In this document: positions 23,822 through 34,725 of the stretch, piece by piece
Numbering within the stretch: position 1 is the stretch's first letter
Layout of the letters: every line of letters starts with the position of its first letter
NCBI GenBank assembly: GCA_907163375.1
Contig: CAJQUW010011283.1
Coordinates: 62,001-126,000, forward strand
Origin: Prostheceraeus crozeri
Taxonomy: Eukaryota > Platyhelminthes > Polycladida > Euryleptidae
DNA length: 64,000 nucleotides
Direction of reading: 5' to 3'
The notes under the pieces: generated by a model
Told to the model about the DNA's origin: nothing
The model's database searches: none
What the model saw: only the letters and a program-made list of their open reading frames with translations
Made by a program: the position numbers and the translations under genes

Positions 23822-23872
23822 CTAGGTGGCGGTGGTGGAGACGGTGGTGGAGGTGGTGATGGTGATGGTTCA
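23822..23872. repeat. GGT/GGTGAT microsatellite
   Basis: A run of GGTGGCGGTGGTGGAGAC-like units and GATGGTGAT. It is a simple repeat, and no coding context was found. Confidence 0.7.
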
Positions 23873-24228
23873 ACAAAATGTGCTTGTACAATCATTGGTC
23901 ACATTATCTCCTGCTCCTCTCTTCCAAAATGTTGGTAAGGTTTAGGTCTCACAGTCATGACACTCACTTGCAAAATCCGGAAACAGGATTGAATCGGGTA
24001 AAATTGAGACGGAGAATGGCTTAAGCAAGTCACACTTTTCAAGTCAAGAGAATGAAATGAATAGAAAATTGGGAGATGGCTGCTTTTATAGGCTCCTGCG
24101 AATCCACACATGACAATATGAGAGCCAATAAGAGACATCCATTTCTCCCTTGACTTCGTTGGGACAAGAAAAAGAAGGCACGCAGACGACTGACTCATGA
24201 TTGCTTTTCCCAAATCTTGTTGTCAAAT

Positions 24229-24702
24229 CTAGCTTAGCACAGTGAGCTGAATATGAATGTGTTTTATGTGACATAAGAGCAAGTTGGATCCATGCTCATG
24301 AGATGAATCTATTCGAGATGCAATTTTCGCCATGTGTCGCTGATAGAAATCTTTGGGATCATGTATCGTCTCTGCAGAATATGATGCAAAATGAAACATT
24401 ACACGTTCACCCGCATGTTCATCAGTCACTTTCTCAAATTCGATCTCTGCAACTAAACGTCCTTTCACATCTTTATTCATCAAGCTGTCCATGAGCTGTT
24501 GGAAAAAGAAGTAACCTTTAGTGTTAGCAGATTCTAAGTCAGCCTTTTCATAATGAAATGGGATGATCCAGTCACTAATCACGCCTCGAAGACTTTGCCG
24601 ATGAAAACGTAAAGAACAAAATTCATTAATGAACTCTACTGCATCTGTCATCTTTCTTCCTATCACATCTGAGATATAGCATGAATGAAACAGTTCTAAC
24701 AA
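24229..24702 (-). CDS. Unrecognised open frame, 157+ residues
   Basis: I do not recognise this product. The frame stays open upstream to about 24755, right beside a palindromic MITE, so the MITE may have cut it. Composition is protein-like: mixed hydrophobic and charged helices such as DAVEFINEFCSLRFHRQSL, WIIPFHYEKADLES and HDPKDFYQRHMAKIASRI. The first in-frame ATG is 21 codons in (IGRKMTDAVEF). After the stop near 24229 there is further open sequence in another frame to about 24086. It lies on the same strand as the TBP-like frame about 1 kb downstream, and the two could belong to one locus. No signal peptide or membrane segment is evident. Confidence 0.4.
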   Translation of the reverse strand: MLELFHSCYISDVIGRKMTDAVEFINEFCSLRFHRQSLRGVISDWIIPFHYEKADLESANTKGYFFFQQLMDSLMNKDVKGRLVAEIEFEKVTDEHAGERVMFHFASYSAETIHDPKDFYQRHMAKIASRIDSSHEHGSNLLLCHIKHIHIQLTVLS

Positions 24703-24763
24703 GATTTTACAGTCGTTTATAATGAAACACTGTCTAACGAAAACTTGGAAACATGAAGCAGAG

Positions 24764-24906
24764 AATTGCTTGAAAAAAAATAATCGCTCCCTTTGTTTGA
24801 CGTAAATCTATTTAAAAAATTTTCAACAAATCGAACAAAAACAATCTATTTTTTTAAATAGATTTACGTCAAAAAATAGGGGGCGATTATTTTTTTTCAA
24901 GCAATT
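24764..24906. mobile_element. Palindromic MITE, 143 bp
   Basis: The left arm AATTGCTTGAAAAAAAATAA, followed by TCGCTCCC and TTTGACGTAAATCTATTT, is matched by its inverted copy ending at 24906. The arms are about 57 bp with only a few mismatches around a ~30-base AT-rich loop. It has no coding capacity. I could not identify a clear target duplication. Confidence 0.75.
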
Positions 24907-24989
24907 ATGACTAACCTCCTGTACGGACGAACTATGAAATTGAAGCAGAGAGGCTTCAAAAGGATTGCAATTGCCGACGTACCGTTCGA

Positions 24990-25700
24990 TTTTCCAACAT
25001 GACCAAAAATCTTAAAGTCACTCTTCACTGTAGACGAAGAAAGTTATTGCCAAACGAAGCTCTCCAATGAATTTGTCTCAGTCTTAGCTTTCAAACGAGC
25101 TATTGAGCGACTTTATGCGACCACTACCACCAAAGTTGGTGGAAATCTCACAGGAGGGGGAGGGGTTAGAATTTTTCCTCTCCGATTGACTTGAAAATAA
25201 TCATACCGATGTAAAATTGCACGAGGAGTACGAATCTGGCCTCCGTTTTCTCATCCGATGCCTCGTTTTGCCGCTAGAGCCCAAAAATTACAAACTCTAA
25301 CTATGTCGTTTTTCGGAGATTCCTAAAATCTTAAAGTTACTATCTAGTCGAAACGAAGACAGGTATGGACAAACGATGCTCTACAATGAATTTATCTTAG
25401 TCATAGCTTTTAAACGAGGTACTGCACGACTTTCTACGATCACTAACACCAAAGTTGGTGGAAGTCTCAAAAGGGGAGGGGGTTAGAGCTTTTTCTATCC
25501 GATTGAGCTGGAAACAACTTCCCTCACTCTAATTTTCATGTAGAACCCGAATCTACCCTCCGTTTGTCCATGCCAGCACTCCTTTATCCCGAAACATACC
25601 CTTTATTATCCCAAAATGTCCAAAACCTGCCGCGAGAAACACCAAAGTCTCACAGGAGGGGGGAGGGGTTGGGTTCCTCCTCTCGGTCCGATCACCACCA
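24990..25700 (-). repeat. ~320-bp tandem repeat, about two copies (minus orientation)
   Basis: On the minus strand each unit contains AAACGGAGG, an ATTCG stretch, CAGCTCAATCGGA, a C-rich CCCCTCCCCCT block, CCAACTTTGG, and AGCTCGTTTGAAAGCTAAGA with variants. The unit spacing is about 320-325 bp. The same family lies at 59400-60420 on the plus strand. In both places it sits directly downstream, in sense direction, of a LINE fragment. Confidence 0.7.
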
Positions 25701-25716
25701 TCACATCCTGGTCATT

Positions 25717-27000
25717 CTAATGCACCAATTGACTGTAGACCTCCTCAACCCCTATCTGTAGATCCCATGTAGAATCGACGTACAGCAATGCCAATTCTTC
25801 GTCAGGTTCGTCATTGAAGAAATTCGTAAAAGCCTCCGCAATGGAAATGAATGGTGGATTTCCATTGGCTTGCTTACATTGTTTTCGACTGATATTGCCA
25901 GTGAGTTCGCGTACCATCGACCACACATTTTTATCTGTTGTGATAATCTTATCGCTCCAATTGCGTTTTGCTTTCATCATTTTATCTTTGATCTTTGTTT
26001 GAGGTGTAGAAATGTAGGCCAATTCCTCAATCTGTAAGCCATCCAACGGTCATTAATCAAAGACTTCAGAAGAGGAGTCATCCACGGCTTATCATTGCTC
26101 GAAAGAATTACAGTCTTTTTCGGAATCATTTTCATAGCGTTGTTAGAAATCTCATAGAACAATTCACATTTAGTTTCTACAGATGGTTCATCGAAAACTC
26201 TGAAAAATCAAACATTCATAGCGGCTGAATGAAATTAGACATATGAGATTTTCTGTAGTCAAAAACAGTACAAACGCGAATATTTTCTGATGCTGCACGT
26301 ACATTTGAACTCAAGAAAAGATAATTGTGACCTGATGTCTTTAGTAGCGGACCAATTTCAGCGTCTGACGTATAAAAAGATTTTAAATACTCAGAAATCT
26401 AAATTTGATCTGAAAATAACGTGCCTCTAGTTGGACGGGAAAGTTTAATTACAACAAGCGAGGTGATATTTAACACAACGCATTAAAATTGTTGAAATCC
26501 CCGCAAAATACAAACTTGATATCAGGCATTATCATAACAAAAATATCGTGATGACAAATGAGAAAATCCCTGATCTGTTCATGTTGGGATGCAGTCAGAC
26601 CTGGAGGAATATTCAAGAGACATATTCCCGATGACAGGAAAAAGTAAAGTGATACATTTAGTACAGTCTGGAGGATGAATGCTAGAAGTAACGGTAAGTA
26701 ACTTGTAAGTATTTTCCACCCAGAGACAAACTCCACCGCCTTGTTGGTTGGTTCTGTCAGCTCTGTAAATGCAATATCCATTTAAAAGTAAAAGGCCATC
26801 ATCAATGCTACTATGAAGCCAAGACTCCGTCATACAAAGTACATTGGGATTCCTAACTTTCGAAATTAAGCGATCATATAAACAAGCTTCACGATCGCAT
26901 GCTACTTCATCATCTACCCTTATCAATAGATCTGCGAGCATTTCCTACCTTCTGTAAGATAACGTTGGTCAATAGAAAAAGACGAGCTCCATGCACTTGT
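25717..27000 (-). mobile_element. CR1-like LINE fragment: endonuclease and linker only
   Basis: Minus-strand pieces show an AP endonuclease: NPNVLCMTESWL and NQQGGGVCLWVENTYKLL at 26579-26941, then VFCGDFNNFN at about 26480. The linker before the reverse transcriptase follows at 25717-26162 (DKPWMTPLLKSLINDRW, AKRNWSDKI). The reverse transcriptase itself is absent: at 25717 the sequence changes to the ~320-bp repeat. Losing the 3' side is unusual for a LINE, which normally loses its 5' side. Multiple stops and frame changes mark it as old. Confidence 0.72.
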
Positions 27001-27188
27001 ACAATATGAGGGTGTGCTATTTAGCATTCGATATGCAATATATGTGTGAAGATGCCAGAATGCAGAATCAAGTATGTAGAAGCAACTATGAGATGTTCCC
27101 TGATATTGGATGAAATAGCGAACCAAATCCACTTCTGTATATCTGTTCAGTTCGTCTGTTTACCACTACATGAAATTTATGGATACTT

Positions 27189-27617
27189 AGTAGTATAGGG
27201 TATGAGATCCGGCGCATCGCTTCGCTCAGCACCGGATCCCACATCTAGGTAGATACAAAAATGAAAAATGAAAAAATTAGGGTCTTCTTGAAATTTAGTA
27301 AATCAAAAATGAATATGAACAAAAATATTCATTTAAAAATGGAAGATGTAAAAACAAAACCATCAGCCCCTTTATATCCTTCATTATTATATGAAATGGA
27401 TATTGCAAAACATAAAGATTGAGTCAGGTACATGAAAGATAAGGAAGCACAATTATTGCTTAGACTAGAACATTATGATAAATTAAGAAAAAGATGGACG
27501 ATAGTTAAGAATGTGACACAAGGCGTTGGCATATTCTTAGCAATAAGTTTAGGTGCTCTCACTATTGTCATTTCATCTGGCGTTCTAAAAATTCCTGTTG
27601 TTGCTACAGCTTTAACA
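27189..27617 (+). repeat. Left terminal inverted repeat of the Polinton
   Basis: About 430 bp matches 49917-50364 in inverted orientation with scattered substitutions and a few small indels. The first ~55 bases are identical and include a GC-rich palindrome (GATCCGGCGC ... GCACCGGATC). The arm extends into the coding part of the first gene. Confidence 0.9.
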
Positions 27618-27911
27618 GGTACAGGTTTTTTCACAACGTCACTTGCAACAGTGATAGATAAATCTGTAATGACTAAGAAACGAAAATCCTTAAGTAAGAA
27701 ACATGCGCATGTCAAAGAAATGTATGATAAACTACATTACTACTTCCAGAGAGTGTGTGATGACAATGTTATTACGTTAGATGAGATTGAAAAATTTGAT
27801 CAAATAGCTAGAGAAGCAACTAAAATTCCTGTTAAATCTCAAGACAAAGTAGACAATGAAGCTTTTTTAGAAGAAATAAGAACTTTATTTAAAACGTTAG
27901 AGCATCAGTAA
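27341..27911 (+). CDS. Polinton terminal-repeat gene, hydrophobic centre with coiled-coil flanks (fossil)
   Basis: The gene opens inside the left terminal repeat with a MEDVK start and continues past its inner end. Visible parts are a charged N-terminal helix (KDKEAQLLLRL), a hydrophobic double segment (GIFLAISLGALTIVISSGV and VVATALTGTGFFTTSLATV) and a long charged C-terminal helix. The arrangement suggests a small membrane-associated or virion-core protein, but no family is recognised. Because it begins in the terminal repeat, the other end of the element carries a copy of its first half. It is broken in this copy. Confidence 0.6.
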
Positions 27912-28092
27912 AGTGTTTTTGTTGTATCTCTATGCTACCACAAAATTCAAATATTATATTATAAATTAATGAATACAAATGAGGTTAAATAAAACAACTA
28001 GAAGAATTAGTAAAACAGAAAAACATTATGAAGAAAAAACATAGACAATATCGAATGCTACAAGCTGGCGTTCAATCTGATATGTTAGAAAA

Positions 28093-28533
28093 ATGCACCT
28101 AACCGAACAAGTGAAAACTGATTTTGAAAAAACTATTGCACCACACAAAACTCTTGAGAAAGAACTTGCAGTCTATGATAAACGAATTGACATATCTGAT
28201 CCAGTGCGGAAAACCATCATGGATGATTATGGTTTGTTAGAAGCAAACATAGAAAAGAAATTACCAAAATCTATGCTCTTTGAACATTCTACTTCATTTA
28301 TAGATGGAAAACCATCTCTTAGATTTTACTTAGGTGGAGAAGAATTATTTATAAATACTAAAGAAAATTTATTTTTTACACCAGACAAAACAGCTTTCAG
28401 TTTAGACAGAAATTTCGTGGATTTATTAAGAGGTGCGGATTTAGATAAATATCATACTGATGATCTACCGAAATATAAAACTATGTTAGATAAGATAGGA
28501 ACTATAAAAACTCTTAAGCGTTTAAAAATTTGA
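28093..28533 (+). CDS. Polinton gene of unknown function, ~146 residues (fossil)
   Basis: An open frame, rich in Lys, Asp and Leu, with motifs such as TSFIDGKPSLRFYLGGEELF and an AT-rich codon use like its neighbours. It overlaps the next frame by a few bases, a compact virus-like layout. No family is recognised. Its place before the penton and ATPase genes suggests a structural or morphogenesis role, which is inference only. Confidence 0.55.
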   Translation: MHLTEQVKTDFEKTIAPHKTLEKELAVYDKRIDISDPVRKTIMDDYGLLEANIEKKLPKSMLFEHSTSFIDGKPSLRFYLGGEELFINTKENLFFTPDKTAFSLDRNFVDLLRGADLDKYHTDDLPKYKTMLDKIGTIKTLKRLKI

Positions 28534-28772
28534 ATGGCTTATTTTCCAAAACGTCTAGTACCAGTAAAACAGGAACAGGACTAAAAGAGACAACGGTTTA
28601 CCTGTCCGATAATCCACAAGAAATAATAAACAGATTAGAGATTTTATTACCAGCAACAAAAGAAGGACATAACTCTAGTTTTAGCGAAATACATGCAATC
28701 TTAAAAAGACTATTAGAAAAGAAAATTATAAGTGAAAAAGACTACAAAAGCTTGTCTAAATTATTTAGTTAA
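28530..28772 (+). CDS. Polinton small gene, 80 residues (fossil)
   Basis: Starts just inside the end of the preceding frame and ends four bases before the penton start, so it sits in a tight gene string. The N-terminus is Ser/Thr/Gly-rich (TSSTSKTGTGLKETT) and the C-terminal half is predicted helical with ILKRLLEKKIISEKDYKS. Small size and position fit a minor virion protein, but no family is recognised. Confidence 0.5.
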   Translation: MNGLFSKTSSTSKTGTGLKETTVYLSDNPQEIINRLEILLPATKEGHNSSFSEIHAILKRLLEKKIISEKDYKSLSKLFS

Positions 28773-28775
28773 AAA

Positions 28776-29564
28776 ATGTCTTCGGCAGAACTAGAAAAAA
28801 TTAATAAACATTTAGAAAATTTAACCGAGATTTTGTCCTCTTCAAAATTTAGTGCGACATTAAAATTTATAGCAACTACTTCATCCCATACCTGTAATTT
28901 AGATCCTATTAATCACTTAGAACAAGACAAACATTATGAAGTAGCATTAACTAGTTTTTCAACATTTAACACTATACAAAATATTATCAAAGATGTAAAT
29001 GACCGATTTAAGTATTCAAATGACAAAGGTAAAACTTGGAAAGAATTAACTTTTGTTCCTGGATCTTATGAAGTTGAATCTTTTTCCAATGAAATAAAAA
29101 GACATTTAGGTATTCAATTTAAAGACAAGAAACAATTACATTTCGCAGTTGAACCAGCAGTAAATAAATTTTCTCTTACTTTAGATGAAAATCATCAAGT
29201 TGATTTTAATCATGATAGATCATTGTCGAAATTATTAGGATTTAAAAAGCAACTCTATGTACAAGGTTTTCATATCAGTGAAAATATACCTAAAATAACT
29301 GAGATAAATTCAATCAACGTTCAGTGTGATATTGTAGAAGATGGTTATGTTAATGGAAAGCTAACAAATAATATCTTCAGTTATCCAGCATTTACAGTTC
29401 CGATTGGTTACAGTTTAAATGTAATCCCAAAATCATTAATATATTTTCCCGTGACACGAAAAACAATTAATTCAATTACTATTAGAATAACAGATGAGAA
29501 AGGAAAGGCAATAAATTTTGGAGGTGAAGAGATTATGATAGATCTATTATTACGAGAGGTGTAA
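28776..29564 (+). CDS. Polinton minor capsid (penton-like, single jelly roll), fossil
   Basis: The ~262-residue frame has the shape of the Polinton penton-type minor capsid protein. An N-terminal helix is followed by a beta-rich body with YEVALTSFSTFNTIQNI, SLSKLLGFKK, the INSINVQCDIVEDGYVNG strand and turn, NNIFSYPAFTVPIGYS, and a C-terminal IDLLLREV strand. The I-x-V-x-C-D-I/V ... N-G motif and the late P-x-x-x-YFPV segment are characteristic of this family as I know it. It lies directly before the packaging ATPase, the usual neighbour. The frame is open over its whole length. Confidence 0.75.
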   Translation: MSSAELEKINKHLENLTEILSSSKFSATLKFIATTSSHTCNLDPINHLEQDKHYEVALTSFSTFNTIQNIIKDVNDRFKYSNDKGKTWKELTFVPGSYEVESFSNEIKRHLGIQFKDKKQLHFAVEPAVNKFSLTLDENHQVDFNHDRSLSKLLGFKKQLYVQGFHISENIPKITEINSINVQCDIVEDGYVNGKLTNNIFSYPAFTVPIGYSLNVIPKSLIYFPVTRKTINSITIRITDEKGKAINFGGEEIMIDLLLREV

Positions 29565-29584
29565 ATAAAAATATTGACTTAAAA

Positions 29585-30343
29585 ATGAGTGAACCACTAA
29601 ACAAGAAAGTAAAATTCAATCATCATCATAACTTGTCAAATAAAGTTTTATCAGTTATCTGTGGAAGATCAGGTTGTGGGAAAACGTATCTATTATTTAA
29701 AATTCTCACGACACCAAACTTTTTGGATTATAGCAATCTTATTATTCATACAACAACAGCAGACCAACCTATTTACCAATTCTTGAAATATGGTTTTGAA
29801 AATAATCTTACCAGATCAGCTATAGTTTCACTGTTTGAAGAATATGAAAAATCGGAGTATGAAGAAGAAATAAGTTCCTGGTGTGAAGAAGCAGCGAAAA
29901 ATAAACAACTAGTGGAACCTAATAAAAATAAACACATATCGATACAACTAATAGATGATAGTGGTAATATGCAAGATCCTAGTAAACTAAATAAAACGAA
30001 AAAACATTGTGTTGTGTTTGATGATTGTGTTAATAACAGAGATCAGGTAGTTCAGAGAAATTATTTTACAAGAGGTCGACACAATAACTGTAGTGTCTTT
30101 TATTTGACACAAAGTATGTATTCACTAGATGGCAGCGTCATCAGAAAGAATTCTAATATTTTTATGCTTTTCGAAATCAATCCAAGGAACCTAAGTGATT
30201 TGTTAAGAGACTTATGTATAAGAGATAAAGATGATTTTAAACAATCTTGCAGTATTGCTTGGTCAAACGATTATGGATTTATTACAATCAATATTGATAA
30301 AAAAGTACATGATAGAGTTATCGAACAATTGTTCTCTGACTAG
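29585..30343 (+). CDS. Polinton A32-like (FtsK/HerA) genome-packaging ATPase, fossil
   Basis: Walker A is GRSGCGKT (residues ~27-34) and Walker B is HCVVFDDCV. They are followed by the family-typical TRGRHNNCSVFYLTQS segment with the sensor Gln. ATPases of this family pump genome DNA into preformed capsids. The length (~252 residues) is normal, and the frame is open. It follows the penton gene by 20 bases. Downstream lies a hairpin-rich gap of about 60 bases and then the convergently oriented polymerase. Confidence 0.88.
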   Translation: MSEPLNKKVKFNHHHNLSNKVLSVICGRSGCGKTYLLFKILTTPNFLDYSNLIIHTTTADQPIYQFLKYGFENNLTRSAIVSLFEEYEKSEYEEEISSWCEEAAKNKQLVEPNKNKHISIQLIDDSGNMQDPSKLNKTKKHCVVFDDCVNNRDQVVQRNYFTRGRHNNCSVFYLTQSMYSLDGSVIRKNSNIFMLFEINPRNLSDLLRDLCIRDKDDFKQSCSIAWSNDYGFITINIDKKVHDRVIEQLFSD

Positions 30344-30376
30344 GCTTCGCCTCGAGGGGCTTCGCCCCGACTGAAA
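30344..30376. terminator. Hairpins between convergent ATPase and polymerase genes
   Basis: Two adjacent perfect hairpins with TTC/CTTCG loops (AGGCTTCGCCT and GGGGCTTCGCCCC) fill the short gap between the ends of two convergent genes. Similar CTTCG hairpins follow the capsid gene near 40588. This looks like transcript-end structure, but a role is inferred from position only. Confidence 0.45.
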
Positions 30377-30401
30377 GTCAATAGAAGATGTGTTCACAGA
30401 G

Positions 30402-33400
30402 TTATAATTCCTCTTCCCAGTCTTCATTATCAGTAAATTCACTATCGATGTATTCAATTATATTACATTCTTTTTTTATTCGTTGAAATATTTCGTCTTG
30501 AACATCTTCTCCGTTATAAGGTAACATAATACCATTTGCATCAGGCGCTTGTCGTTTAAGAAGATTTATTTGGGCAGAAAAACTTTTTTCTTCAGTGTTA
30601 TTATTCTTATCAGGAATACTAATACCATTTTCCAAAGATCCTTTCCATGGTTTATTAACAATTGTTGTCAATGTTTCACCATAGTATAATTGTATAAAAT
30701 CTTTTACTTTTACTTTAGTTTTTGTATAGCCTTTAAATGCTTTCTTTTCACTAAGACTCCCTTTTTCATCTACAGTAATACAATATATTATTTTAGGAGC
30801 AATAAACATTGCACATATAATTCCACCATTACCATAATCATTTTTCCCTTGACACAATTCCCCACCAACATATCCAGCAGCATCTAATTTATTGAAGAGT
30901 ACATTAGAAATATAGAGACTGTCACAATCCGTATAATGTATGTGTTTTTCTTTAAAACCATTAATTTCTAAAATAAAGTTATTCATGATTCTTCTAGAGT
31001 GAGAAAGAATAAAAGAACCTAAATTCGATGGCATGAATGACGTCTTCCCATCTTTTGCAATATTAGCTTTTAAATTCATCATCTTCCATTTCTACTTTCG
31101 CTAAATATTGTTCATCATTTACTTTCTCAAAATCTTTTACTTCTTGAGTGAAATTTTTTCTCAATGTATTTTCATTCCATAAATGATATTTAGTGGTTAT
31201 GTCTTTTTGTACGGTTTTTCCATATAATGAATTCATTAATAATTTAATTAACTCATCGCCTACAGTGTTTCCTTCTATTTTATATTTTTTCTTAAATTGA
31301 AGAGCTTTTCAATGTATTTTCTAAATGGTGAAACGTGATAATTTTCTTCATAGATTATACCATCTGTGATAGATAATATTTTTCCACCACATCTAACAAT
31401 TTCCTGTATGTCTACAGAAGTTAACACATCATAACACATTCCATTCCTAAACCTTATTATTTCTTGATTGCAATTGTTTTCATTCTTTACCTTATCTTTC
31501 GCAGGAACTGGTTGGAAAAACATATCCTCAGGATAATAAAATACAACTGTGAATATTCCAGTTTTAGGTCGAAATGATTGAGTGTTAAATTGATATAATA
31601 TTGCTTGTTCTTCTTCTTGTCTAAATTTTCTAGCTGATTCAGCTTTAGGATATTCCGAATGTTCGTCATACATGGCTGATGGATATAAAGATGTTGCATC
31701 AAAAGCCATTAAGAATTCATTTCGTTGTTCGAGTAGTTTAAGTTCAATTGCTTTACAAAGATCATTCTTGTCTTCCAACTGATTATACTGCTTCATTAAA
31801 TCTATTAAATTATTACCAGGGGACAAAGTTCCCCCAGCGTAGCGTCCAGTTAAATACCGCTGTAATATTGGGATCAAGATGTTACAAAATGGAGATTCGT
31901 AATGTCTTATATTTGCCGACACTCTTCCACCTTTAACAGATTTTCTGACATAGTTTCTAGTCCATAAATCAGTATGTGAGTGTATAAGTGTTTTGTCATC
32001 TTGTACGTTCTTTATCCAACCGTTAAATGTTAAAGCGGAGGATGTTAACTTAGTAGTTATATCTTCACCAACTAATTCTTGCATAACATTATTATACTTG
32101 TAGATACAAAATGCTAATGAAAGAACATCGTTAATTAAATACGGTTTCCACTCATGTTCTTTTTCTTGATAATTGTCATGTGTAATTTCGCCAATTTCAT
32201 AATTTAATTTCCACACATTGGTAGGAATTTAAAATTCTCACACCATTTGGAAAGACTCGTTTTCACGTGTTGATAGCTACATTTCATTACAATAGTTTGT
32301 AAAGGTTTGCTTGGTTTTATGTTACGTTTTGTAGAGTCACCTAGTTTCTTAGATCTAGAGGAACGTTGAATGTACTTACTAACACTTGTAGTTGTATAAG
32401 GATTTTGTAAAGAAGCAGTGAGTATTCCTCTTGATGTTTTAAGCGGTGGTTTAGTTAATTTAAAATTAGATTTCATCGGAAAATATGCATCGAATCCTGA
32501 TGAATTGTGTGCTATTAAAGTTACTTTTGAATGATTAAAAGATCCTAGGTCCTGGAAGAATTGATGTATCGGACATTCATCTTGTTTCCTAATAAAGATT
32601 TTCACACAAAGTTGAAGTTTGTTAAGCTCTTGTTCAGTCAAGTTATTGTATTCACTTATCTGTTTCTTAAGTTCTTTAATTTCCGCTGGATCTTGACTCT
32701 CTTTTAGTTTCATCATGTCACATAATAAACGTTTGTCCACTTCTTCCAATCTTCGCTTCGGTAAGCAACACATGAATTTATTGAAATTAATAGCTCCTAA
32801 AGCATAAGGAATAGGATGTGCTGTTGAACAACGAGGATCTGGATAAATTTCAAGATCCCATATATATGTTGAACCATAGTCAATTGGTTTCTTTGTTATG
32901 GTTTTATACGGAAGTGTTGCTAGATTTTCATCAGTAACAGTTTTATATATTGGTTTGAAATTATTTTTAATTTCTTTAATAGCTTCTGCTTTGTAGAACT
33001 TATTTATTAAACAGTAGTGTCCTATTGATGAATCTTCGTGAACATAATTGTAATAAACGTAATTATGCGACGTTGTAATACCTCTAGGATTTAAATGACG
33101 ATTAGTGGGGCTGTAATACTGAACACATTCTCCAAAGTATTTATTGAATTGGGAAAATTTACAGTTTGACACCACTCCTGTTCTAGATGTAGCTTTCTCT
33201 TTATATAAAAGGTCATTAAACATCTCGAACATAATTTTAGCTTGTTCTTGATTGAACCCACGTAAGGCGTTGTAACATTTTATAAAGCAGAAATCTTCAG
33301 AAGGAATGTAATAATATTGACCGATGTATTCTTTGATTCTATATTTCATGTTAATACCAGCACCTCTATGTGATCTTTGTACTAGCTTCATTCCAAAATC

Positions 33401-33835
33401 TTCGTATTTAATACTACCTGTAAAAATCCATTCGTTCGCATCGGATTTCTCTTCTAGATTAAGAAACCATGTTTCAAATGAATTTTTATTATAAAATGTA
33501 GCGTAAAAGCTTTCTATTGTGGTTCCATCTTCTTTAATCATAACACCAAATAAATTTAAAACTTTCCCATTTCGTAACAGCTCACGTATATCATTTACTA
33601 CATTAATGAATAGTTCATTTGTATGCGTAATTTCATTTGGATTAAACAAATTCAATAGATCATCGCCAAGTCTATCATCAGAGAATATGTCAGTAATTGG
33701 TGTGGCTGATGTTTCCTTTGTTCTACGGTTCTGTTTTTTAATACGTTTACTACGTTTAATTTGTGCATCAAATTCATCAATTTGTTTCTTGATCAATTCG
33801 TCAATCGCATGTTCTGGTCCTTTAACATTTTCCAT
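30402..33835 (-). pseudogene. Polinton protein-primed DNA polymerase B, fossil
   Basis: Minus-strand coding of about 1,100 codons carries exonuclease motifs (YIWDLEIYPDP; LIAHNSSGFDAYF) and polymerase motifs A (FDATSLYPSAM) and C (YTDCDSLYI), in that order from the 33.8-kb side. The C-terminal acidic tail ends near 30402. This is the replicative polymerase that primes from a terminal protein in Polintons, adenoviruses and their kin. An N-terminal region of ~350 residues precedes the exonuclease, as is usual. The gene is broken in a few places. Confidence 0.88.
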
Positions 33836-33866
33836 TATTTACTTTTTTTAATAAAAAATTTGTGTT

Positions 33867-34211
33867 TTACTTTTTAATAAAAAAAATTATGTTTTTCACG
33901 TATACAGGAATATTTAGTTGTGCTAATGTTTCTAAATCATAAACAGTTAAATGTTCTTTATTAGCCAACCACCATAAATTATTGTATGCTAAAAATACTC
34001 TGAAACTTCGTAGACAAAGGGGGAAGTCTTTTGTTTTCGCGTAACTTCTTATACCGTGTTTTATTTTATAGTCTTTCACGAATTGCATATATTGGCGATG
34101 GTAATAAAATTTAACTTCATGTTTCGGGGTGAGAGGCTTTGTAGGATGACGATAATTTTTTAAAACTGGTACGTGTTCTATTTTGTATTCATTAATCATT
34201 TTTTTAAACAA
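33867..34211 (-). CDS. Polinton gene of unknown function, 114 residues (fossil)
   Basis: A basic, aromatic-rich frame (YYHRQYMQFVKDYKIKH; FRVFLAYNNLWWLANKEH) between the polymerase and other leftward genes. Its start lies in an AT-rich TTTAAAAAAATG context shared with several neighbours. Net positive charge would fit nucleic acid binding, but no domain is recognised. Confidence 0.5.
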   Translation of the reverse strand: MFKKMINEYKIEHVPVLKNYRHPTKPLTPKHEVKFYYHRQYMQFVKDYKIKHGIRSYAKTKDFPLCLRSFRVFLAYNNLWWLANKEHLTVYDLETLAQLNIPVYVKNIIFFIKK

Positions 34212-34217
34212 AAAAAA

Positions 34218-34676
34218 TCACAGTTTATTCACTTCATCTATTATTGGACGCATAGCACTTAATGTATTTTTGGCATCGGAGACTAGAGGTTGTACATTTT
34301 TTAGTACATCACGGAAATCATTAATGCCTGTTCTAATAACATCTAGAGTATCTCTATTCTCTAATCGTTTAGGTGTTTTAATCCCTAACACATTATTCAG
34401 ATAATGATCGAAATAGAAATAAAATGTCTCGGGTATGATCGTCAGTGGCTCAAGTGTTTCGTTTTCTAGAAAAATTGTTATTTCTTCTATATTATGTGGA
34501 GATAAGTTCTTAGCACTTGCATAGAGACTAATGTCAAAATCTGATGCATTATTATAAAAATCATGCTCAGTATCCAATAGTATATTTAGATATTTATCAT
34601 ACACTTGCATTTGATTCAAAATAGTATCAACACGTATTATACCGTACTTAACATGTGCATACTTAGCTAAGGGCAA
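34218..34676 (-). CDS. Polinton gene of unknown function, ~152 residues (fossil)
   Basis: An open minus-strand frame whose middle has segments like ITIFLENETLEPLTIIPET and a C-terminal helical region. It is six bases from the next frame, in the leftward gene string. No family is recognised. Confidence 0.45.
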   Translation of the reverse strand: MPLAKYAHVKYGIIRVDTILNQMQVYDKYLNILLDTEHDFYNNASDFDISLYASAKNLSPHNIEEITIFLENETLEPLTIIPETFYFYFDHYLNNVLGIKTPKRLENRDTLDVIRTGINDFRDVLKNVQPLVSDAKNTLSAMRPIIDEVNKL

Positions 34677-34725
34677 AGTTAGTTTATAATTTTTCTTGAT
34701 GTCCTCAAAGAATTTATATTATATA

